Shown here piece by piece: positions 50,601-64,000 of a stretch of 64,000 nt of DNA (its first letter is position 1; each line of letters starts with the position of its first letter). Both the position numbers and the translations under genes were made by a program. The stretch is from Patagioenas fasciata (lineage: Eukaryota > Chordata > Aves > Columbiformes > Columbidae), in contig NC_092560.1 of assembly GCF_037038585.1 (NCBI RefSeq), positions 62,376,049-62,440,048 on the forward strand. The letters run 5' to 3'. The notes under the pieces are model-generated. The model made no database searches, was not told the origin of the DNA, and was given only the letters and a program-made list of their open reading frames with translations.

Positions 50601-53600
50601 TTCTCCTGATGACCAAGTAAAATATTTTCTGCCATGATGCAAGGGGAAAGTGGTTAGAAGCTGGGCCTTTCCCCCTAGAATGCAATGCAGACTACAATCC
50701 TGGACTTTGGTGGCTTGAATCCTTTTTTGTGCATCTCCAGTGAAAATTTTGTTCTAGGCTTGTGTGTGCATATATTTGTGCAAGAATATTGCAACAAAGG
50801 CTTAAGACAACTGTATCAAACAACTTAGGTTATTTGTTATCAAAACAATACTAACAAAACAAGAATATTTAGTTCTTATACAGCTGAGAAGAAAATGGCT
50901 GTCACCTTGTAAGGGAACTTGTGGTTCTCTCCTATGCACCCCTTCTGGTCTTCTGTCCAAGCTGACAAGCAGCCACCTCTGCAAGGTTCAGGCTAGCCAG
51001 CAAAACCCACTGAGATGTACTGCTTTGGTGCAACAATGCACCACCACCCTGTAGTCTAAGTAAAAGTATAAAAAACAAAACGTAAGGAAATTTTTAAATT
51101 TTGAATTATGCTGTTGCACTGTGTCACAGTTTTTTTCCAGGCTGGTAGCTCCCACTGCATACAGAGGTATCTGCCCCAGTTCCCCTGGCTACATGGAACA
51201 ACAAAGAAATATTTTAGTGGGGTTTCTGGTGAAGGACCCGGGATTCCGCCAGGCATCCTAAGGTAGAGTTTAAATACAGCTGAAGAAGTGAGTGGGAGCT
51301 CTTGCTCCTGCTATGTTTGTAATGGTAGTCATGCTTTAATCATGATCTACCAAATATTAGTGCCACCCTCTAAGCATTTGTCAGTGGTCTGAAGAATGCT
51401 AACTGATCTCTCTGTCCAGTGCTAATGAGTGGTGGTAAAAAAGTATCGCTTTTCTAATGTAACTTAAGTGTATGAGCACTGAGCATTGCAGAAGAGAGGT
51501 TATGTGATCATCAGTATGAACCTATTGATGCCATCATAAATAGAAAGGACGACTGACTACAAGAACCTGAGTATTGAGAAAAACACTCCAAGACTTTCTT
51601 TAGTGTGTGTTGGAAGAATTTATTTTTATTATTAAGCTCTGGCATTGATTTCAGTGTGCTACATCCTAGGTCATATTTTGTGCTGGTTTTTATGAGAATG
51701 TCTCAATGCATGGGAAGAGTATGGAGTTGTGACAAAGGGACTCTTCCCTTCCCATTCAGGATTGGCTATAGGAAGCAACAGTATCAAATGTATTTCATAC
51801 ACATTGCATAAGCTTTGCTATACAAAGAGGTTTGATTTTTTTTTTAATCATTTACACTATATTTTAACAAGCGATTTCATAAGTTAGTGGCAGCTGTTTG
51901 ATTTCCATTTCAAACAAGTAGAAAGCCTCTTGTAGAAGGATGCAACAGCCTTTTTCATAAGCATTGCTGTTTGCCACATTTTCTGTTATTGTCATAGAGA
52001 TTTAAGAACTGTACAGACCATATGGTTTTCAATTTATTAACCTAATTTACTGTTGCTGTTTAGAGCTTTTTTACTGCCTAGAATAAAAGTTTAACTATAC
52101 TGCCATCTTGTGGTGACCAATGTCTCTGGTTCAAATTCACACACTGAAGAACCTGGATACCATACAAATAAAATTATGTTTCCTGTGGCTGCTTGGTAAC
52201 AGATATTCAGTGTAGTTTCTTCTCCACTAATTCCAACTGAGGTGTCCACCCCTGCAGCCCCGGAAACAAATGGCATCCAAACTGACCCTCATGAAAATGT
52301 TGCCCTTGAATTCCTCAGTTCTCCTGCAGCCTTCCTGAGACAGAAATTGCTCAGGTATCAGTCCTGCACATGCCACACAGAAGTTTTTCAGCAGTGCTCA
52401 ACTTTCATATAGCCAATACAACTACTCTGTTTTGGAGCAAACCCCACTATCAGGGATCGTATGGCTGCACAGACGACCCTGGTGTTGGTGCTAAGTAGCA
52501 GTGTGGCAGCAAACCTATGCAAAACAAGGGCTGCTGAGGTTATCTGGTGTGCATACTCACCCTCCCCTCAAGTGACTAGCCAGTCTTGTTTTGTTCTCCC
52601 TGTCCCTGAGCTGGACTTATCCACAAGGCTGCTCTGCTCTAGTTGTGGGAGGGACTGGATGGAAGTAGGTTATTCTCCTCTTCTCCAGTAAGCTACCAGG
52701 GCAGAGCGTGGTAGTCATGTAGGTCTATGGGCCTTGGGTGGTATCAGCTTGAGGGAGAGGGGCCTGTACACCAGAGGAATGGAAATAAAAATGAATAGGT
52801 ATGTCCAGTGTTGCATTTTGCTTCAGTTTTTCAACCCTAACCAGACTGGATGGGCTGCAGAACATGATGCTAGGGGACAGAGAAAGAACTCACCTCCATA
52901 GTATTCAATAAACCCTGATCTAGATACTTAACAGGAACACACTGTTTGCTGTCATGACAAAGAGCTTCTGCCATCACTGGACCCAGCTGGACCAAAAGTG
53001 CTGTGCAGGAGCTGTGATCGTACAACAGCTGCAGTCACAGGCTTCTGTTTTCTTACATCTAAAAGAAAGCCCTGAAATCCAGAGGCGTTGCCTTCTAGAT
53101 AGTTGGATTACTTTAATGCACCAGAGAAGAGTGAACTACCCAGTGTTGAATTTAGGCTGGTGACACTCAGCTGCAGTCAGTACCAGAGTCAGTGGTTTTG
53201 AGCAGGTTGGCGGTGAACTCTGTTCTCATCCGCAAACTGCATGCAGGTTAAGAGCTCCTGGGATGGTTCTGGGTCAGCCACAGCTCTGTCCATTCCCTAC
53301 CCTAAAAGTCTCACAAATACTAAAGTCAACTGCATGACAAAAATCTTTCTTTCGTAACAGGTTTGAAGACATGTAAATGGACAAGATTATTTTTATCCCA
53401 CAAAGGACAAGAATGATTCCTCTGGCAGCTTATCCTTGCAGGGAGCCAGACCAACATGCTTCCTTCAGAAGCTGTTGCCATGGCATCTGTCCAATGTCTT
53501 CACAGCATCTTCTAGATTTCTGAGATCTAACAAGAAAAGAGGAGGGAAGGAGCCACTAGTTAAAAGACACACAGCAAGGTTGCTGGGAGAAATATTACCT

Positions 53601-55640
53601 TGTCTAGCCTATAGGATGTATTCATACTGTTTGAGTTAATTGGGAATTTTTTTCTGAATGGCTTTTCATCCACAGGACAATGAGTTTTTTTATTTTTGGC
53701 AATGAAGACAGAATTGCTATAAAAAAAGTTTCACTAAATCAGTTAGGGCAAAACTTTAGACACAATGTAAGATGGGATGAATTAGCCTTTGGAATGATTT
53801 ATCTCTCTCCTTTAATGACAGTGGCACTATGGATGGACTCCACGCATGGATTTTCAGCTGAGATAAAGTGAATATGAGTGAACACTTACATGTCATTCTG
53901 GTGATAGAAACTGACAATCAAAAAAAGAAAGATCTGAGTGAACATCCTGGGTCACACCTTCATGTGCCTGGAAACAATGCAGCTAAAGGCAAAATGGCCT
54001 TTTGCCCCATCCCTCAATCTTCGCAGAGGTCAACAGCCTCCCAGCACATAAATAAGTGCCAAAGGAATTCAGCTAGAGGCCACACTCAGGAAACAAGTGA
54101 GGATAAATTAACACTGAGACAGCTGTACAGGGCTAGTTTGTCCAGGAGCGAAAATGCCGGAGTTTGACACAGTTTCATTGCTTTGGATGTTGTGCCATGG
54201 GATGATGCTTTCTTCTGGACAGCAAGCTCCATGTCATGGGGGTTCAACTGTCCATTGTGGGAGGGCTCCTCACCATTTGCTGGCTGGTGGCAGGGCCAGA
54301 CATTTGTGTTACGGAACAAGTGCATTTTTAGTCAGTAAACCAGAAGTGTAAGGAGTGAGATCTAGCCTGCCAGATAAATACATAATCAAAAGCTGTTAGA
54401 CAAGGTTATATACTTCTACAACCAAGGATAAATAAACTGGCTTTATCATCAGTTTCTGACTTCAAGATGACAGGGTGCTGAACTTGTGATGTGTCAGCCA
54501 GCACAGGCAGGTCACAGGAACACCCACAAACCGCAGATGAAATGCAAAGAGTAAATTTATTTTCATCAGCTCACTAACCAGGGTTCTCTGAAAATGCACC
54601 CAAGCACTCAGGCAGAGGCACAGAAACTGGAATGCAGGCACTGCAGAGCTCAGTCCTCACTAGATTAACAAGCTCCTGGTTTCACCTGTATTTCAAGGAT
54701 TCAAGTAGGCGCAGTTTTCCACTGTGCTTTGACTTCTCTCATTAAAAGTGAGAATCTCAAGCATATTCAATAAGGTGCTTTTGAGTTTCTGGTTGGCCTG
54801 TATTATCTAAACAGAGGTTCTACTTGTCAAGCACACAAGGCCAAAAACCAGTGTGACAGATATGTTTTTCTACACATCTGCAGTTGCTTGAGTGTATTTA
54901 CAATTCCTCTCTTTGACAACGTTCCATTATATTCCCAAATAAGATAAAGACAAATTTCTTCAGTTTCTCCCTGTACATGTTATTTTACCCAAATCCACTC
55001 TTCTAAGATAAAATTGCATGTAGAATCCACCGAAGACACGTGGTAGGCCGGTATGCAAGAATTTAAATGCTGCCTCTGACTAAAAACACTATTTTGTGTT
55101 AATAATGTCTATTGCGACACTTTCGGCTGCCCCATGGCGTGTGGAGGGCGAGGAGGAGGATGCAGACAAGCAGAAAGCACAGGAGGAGCTGCCTGTTTTT
55201 CACACCAGCTCACCTTTAAAGTGCGTGTTACAGCCAAGAGCACCCTGTCCCTCCATTTCATTCATTAAAATAATTCTCACTGAGGGCCCAGCAGGGCCCG
55301 GACTCGCCTCCGCAGCCCGAGCTGCAGCTGTGGGCAGTTCTGCAGAGCAGCAGCGCCAAACACAACGTGCCAGCGTGGCCGCTTCACGGCATTAACCATC
55401 CCCTTTACCAGAGACACTTACACACAGACACCCCCCAGCCGCCATTTCCAGAGCCAGGCGCACCGCGGGCCAGAACACAGCAGGACACACCAGCTCTGGG
55501 GAGGTGTCACCAGAGACAACCAAGGTTCCAGAGCCCGGGTACCCGCGAGTCTCAGCCAGGACACATGCCTCCGGCCCGAATTGAGCGACCGCGGTGCGGC
55601 ACAACCACTCCGGGCGGGGCCAGACGCTGCCGTGGCGCCC

Positions 55641-55683
55641 CCGGAAGTGCTTGCCGGGCCATAGCGGAAGCGGGGCGGGGCTC
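55641..55683 (+). promoter_or_regulatory. RPL37 core promoter: ETS sites and GC box
   Basis: CCGGAAGTG at 55641-55649 and GCGGAAG near 55664 are ETS/GABP-type sites, followed by GGGGCGGGGC (Sp1-type GC box). They lie just upstream of the pyrimidine start motif, the usual TATA-less arrangement of ribosomal protein genes. The surrounding 55550-56030 is a CpG island. Confidence 0.7.
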
Positions 55684-55686
55684 GGT

Positions 55687-55692
55687 CTCTTT
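55687..55692 (+). promoter_or_regulatory. TOP-like transcription start of RPL37
   Basis: CTCTTT beginning with C lies 26 bases before the ATG. Ribosomal protein mRNAs start at a C followed by a pyrimidine tract (5'TOP), which links translation to mTOR signalling. The exact start base is inferred. Confidence 0.55.
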
Positions 55693-55712
55693 GGTGCTGG
55701 CGGCCGGGCAAG

Positions 55713-58239
<2,527 letters not shown>

Positions 58240-58258
58240 AGACTCATCCATTTGTTAA

Positions 58259-58264
58259 AATAAA
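58259..58264 (+). terminator. RPL37 poly(A) signal
   Basis: AATAAA lies 20 bases after the stop codon, giving the very short 3' UTR typical of ribosomal protein mRNAs. Confidence 0.85.
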
Positions 58265-58997
58265 TGGTCTTATCGAGAAAATCTGTAACCTTTCGTAAGT
58301 GTTTTACTCCACTGAAATTCAAGATTTCTGAAAATATATGTATTTACACACACAGTTTCCTCATGTTATCCACTGAAGCAATTACTTAAAAATAATCCTT
58401 TAACTGCCGTTTCAGTTGGTAGCACCTCTGCCTTGAAAAGGACCACTATATCTGCGCTAAACTTAAAAAAAAGGCTTGTATGTGTTATGTAAAAGAACTG
58501 GCCTGCAAGAGAAATGAATTAGTGGCACTATGAACTTGCCCTACTTGCCTCTGAGTTTTCATTGTGCCTTAGCATGGCGAGTTAGAAATCATCTCAAAGA
58601 TAGTAACACGAAGAATGGCTCTATATGCTGTTCTGAGAGGGAACAGTTAGAGGTTTGCTCTGTCATTGCCATTTTTCACTGCTCTGAAAGGCCTGTGAAA
58701 GTATTGCTTATTCATTGTATCGTTGCTTCTTGGGCACAAACTCCCAAGTCTGGAGCACGCACACTGCCAGACACGCTGGAGATGTGCTGTAGCTGGGAGA
58801 AAAGTAGCCCAGGTGTTCTGGGAATGTCAATACAGAAAGCTGGTGCACAAAAAAAAAAAAAAAAAAAGGTTAACTATGCTGGGTGCTAACAATAAATGGT
58901 AGGCAGCGTGATACAGAAGTCACCTGGACTACATGTAAAGCATGGACAGGGCTCCGAGCAAACTGGTCTAGTTGAAGACGTCACTTCTGATTGCGGC

Positions 58998-59060
58998 AGG
59001 GTTGGACTAGATGACTTTCAAAGTTCCTTGCAACCCAAATCTGTGGTCCTATAATTTTTG
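58998..59060 (+). mobile_element. CR1 LINE 3' tail fragment
   Basis: GGTTGGACTAGATGACTTTC, AAAGTTCCTTGCAACCCAAA and a decayed terminal repeat (CTGTGGTCCTATAA) match the last ~60 bases of CR1 elements. It lies between RPL37 and the minus-strand TOPORS-like ORF. Confidence 0.85.
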
Positions 59061-59370
59061 CAGTGTCCTCAACGCCGAAGCTAGAAACAGCAGCACAGGC
59101 ACAGGCCTGGAGCTGTGCGAAAAATGCTTGTGAGGGCAGCAAAGGGAATGTGGACACAGGATCTGGTGTCTGCAGAAGAGTCATGCATCAGGAAAAGGGA
59201 GAGAAAGCAACATGGGTGGGGACAGCAACACCACCTGCATTGACAGTAATCCTGAGACTTTTTCTGCAAATCCTGTGCCTTTCCGTTCTTTTATTGCATA
59301 GTGACTAGATGTAGGGGCCCAGGATCTCTTGGGGAGTAGCCTGAGCCCCAGCTGCCAGCCCGGCCATGGT

Positions 59371-60033
59371 TTAGCAGCCCTTGTAGCACCCTCCCATCAT
59401 CACTGACGGTGGGTTGGATTCTTGTGGGGCTGGGAGGGGTCCTAAGTGCAGCCGGCCTTCCTCTCGGGGCTCAGCCGTTCCTCCCATTGGCTGCCCTGGC
59501 TGTAAGCGGAGGGCCTGGGCACAGCCTCCTCGGGGTCCTCCTGCAGGTGTTCTCACTCTCCGTGGCTGGAAACATGAGCAGTGGTGGGGCTGCAGGGATG
59601 TCACACAAAGAGACGGCACAGGAGCAGGATCAGGGCTGCTGGCCCTCTCTCCGGCAGCGCGGGTGTCCTCAGGGCCCAGCTGACGTCGGACCTCCCCGCT
59701 GCACCGGCGCACGATGGTGTCGATAAGCTGCTGGACGAAGCTCCCCGTGCGCCTGCCCAGGGAGGCCTGCAGCATCCGGGTCAGACTCTCCTCATCCAGG
59801 CCGAAGTAGCGCAGGCTGGAGATGACGAGTCTCTGCGCTCCTGCTGCCTCCTGGGCATCCTCCAAGAGCTGCCCCGGCTCCTGATGCAGCCGGGACAGCA
59901 GGGGCTGGAGGACAGCGGCGTGGAGACGGAAGATGAACGCCCAGCCCGGGTGTAGGCATTTCTTGTCTTCTGCTTGGCATCGGTGTTTCACTCCAGTCAC
60001 TGAGCAGTCGGCCGTGTCTCCCCAGGATGACTC
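59371..60033 (-). CDS. Unassigned ORF with TOPORS-like (RING E3 ligase family) helical region
   Basis: In frame from a splice acceptor (TTGTCCTCCAG before GAGTCATCC) this reads 220 codons to a TAA. The unspliced frame opens at a Met at 60132. The first ~110 residues contain LHAAVLQPLLSRL, LVISSLRYFGLD and SLGRRTGSFVQQLIDTI. From my knowledge of TOPORS, these line up with the conserved region after its RING finger, where L...L..RT..F....I spacing is shared. No RING motif is present in this exon. The C-terminal half is Pro/Gly/Arg-rich without a recognised domain. A minus-strand frame at 60536-60354 ends at an AAAAAGTGAGT donor in matching phase 0 and could be an upstream exon. It may be a real avian TOPORS-like gene, a 5'-truncated retrocopy, or chance coding in GC-rich DNA. 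The similarity is distant and done by eye. Confidence 0.42.
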   Translation of the reverse strand, partial: ESSWGDTADCSVTGVKHRCQAEDKKCLHPGWAFIFRLHAAVLQPLLSRLHQEPGQLLEDAQEAAGAQRLVISSLRYFGLDEESLTRMLQASLGRRTGSFVQQLIDTIVRRCSGEVRRQLGPEDTRAAGERASSPDPAPVPSLCVTSLQPHHCSCFQPRRVRTPAGGPRGGCAQALRLQPGQPMGGTAEPREEGRLHLGPLPAPQESNPPSVMMGGCYKGC

Positions 60034-60649
60034 CTGGAGGACAAGTAATCTGGTGAAGGTAGGAATTAGAAAGATCCTAGCTCTCTTTGTGTACGCAGAA
60101 TAGGGTCTGGATTTATTTATTCGCTGACACATTTGGAGCTGTGCTTACAGTAAGCAACAAAAAGCACTTTAATTGACATCACTCAGCTAGTTCTGGGGAA
60201 AGGAGTTGAAGGGATGGGAGTTGCGTGGATTTCGACAAAAGGAAGCGGGAGAGCTAACAGATTTAATTTGGAAGGTTGATTTGAAATAGAGGAACTTGAG
60301 AGTTCTATTTTTTTGTGTGCCCGTATTTTCTGTCTTTGGATCCCGGTACTCACTTTTTGTAAATTGATCTTCTGACAGTTTACCCTCCTGACATAACTGT
60401 AATGCAGGCCTAGTGGGTGTTTGCCTGTGTCAGAGTCGTGGTGAGAAGCAGGAAGAAACACGACCATATCATCTCCCTTTATCTGCAACTGCCACAGACC
60501 TCTCTTCACAGCCGACCACAGGTGGTGTGGTAGCAAAGCCTGCTCCCTGTGGTCTGCTGGCCATCAGCCCCTCGGCTGGCACAGCAGGTGTCAGCGAACA
60601 ACCCGAACGGCCCCAGAAGCCGCGGTGGCAATGTGGACAGCCAAGCCGC

Positions 60650-64000
<3,351 letters not shown>

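Larger units (their letters stand above)
41288..55640. other. Intergenic region between C7 and RPL37
   Basis: 14 kb with no supportable gene on either strand. Contents: the C7 promoter region to about 41600, a CAAAA-type repeat near 44100-44130, CR1 fragments at 45201-45412 and 50422-50600, a T17/A16 palindrome at 49947-49979, and the flank of the RPL37 CpG island after 55250. Human CARD6 sits in the equivalent interval, but I see no CARD-like ORF. Confidence 0.6.

Noticed and set aside
54086..54351. Overlapping short ORFs on both strands
   Set aside because: No similarity recognised and no splice context; taken as chance frames.

Overview
The window is vertebrate nuclear DNA, almost certainly from a bird. 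The genes are multi-exon with GT-AG introns and CpG-island promoters, the dispersed repeats are CR1-type LINE fragments, and the order C6 > < C7 - RPL37 > PRKAA1 > mirrors human 5p13, which corresponds to the avian Z chromosome. The Z assignment is inferred from synteny, not read from the sequence.

Layout. Positions 1-4857 (+) hold the 3' end of complement C6: the last part of CCP2 and the two FIM modules in four exons. Positions 4858-19780 are the space between two convergent complement genes. Inside it, at 10501-11241, lie two decayed exons that are recognisably copies of the C6 FIM exons, accompanied by duplicated non-coding sequence, so part of the C6 3' end was once tandemly duplicated. 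Positions 19781-41287 (-) hold an apparently complete, intact C7: 18 coding exons whose phases all join, giving about 834 residues. Positions 41288-55640 hold no gene I can support, only repeats; human CARD6 would lie in this interval. Positions 55687-58264 (+) hold the complete ribosomal protein gene RPL37, with four exons, an ETS/GC-box promoter and a TOP-like start. On the minus strand at 59371-60536 is an unassigned ORF resembling the region downstream of the RING finger in TOPORS-family ubiquitin/SUMO ligases. From 61212 (+) the first coding exon of PRKAA1 (AMPK alpha-1) starts in a large CpG island; the rest of the window is its first intron.

How the genes work together. C6 and C7 are consecutive subunits of the membrane attack complex: C5b binds C6, then C7, whose binding makes the complex lipophilic. 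They share TSP1-LDLa-MACPF-EGF-TSP1-CCP-CCP-FIM-FIM architecture and arose by gene duplication, so their convergent neighbouring arrangement and the relic FIM exons between them record continuing duplication at this locus. RPL37 and PRKAA1 are unrelated housekeeping neighbours kept by synteny.

The items most worth checking are the relic C6 exons, the TOPORS-like ORF, the short loop in the C7 MACPF domain, and a possible early-terminating exon in PRKAA1 intron 1.
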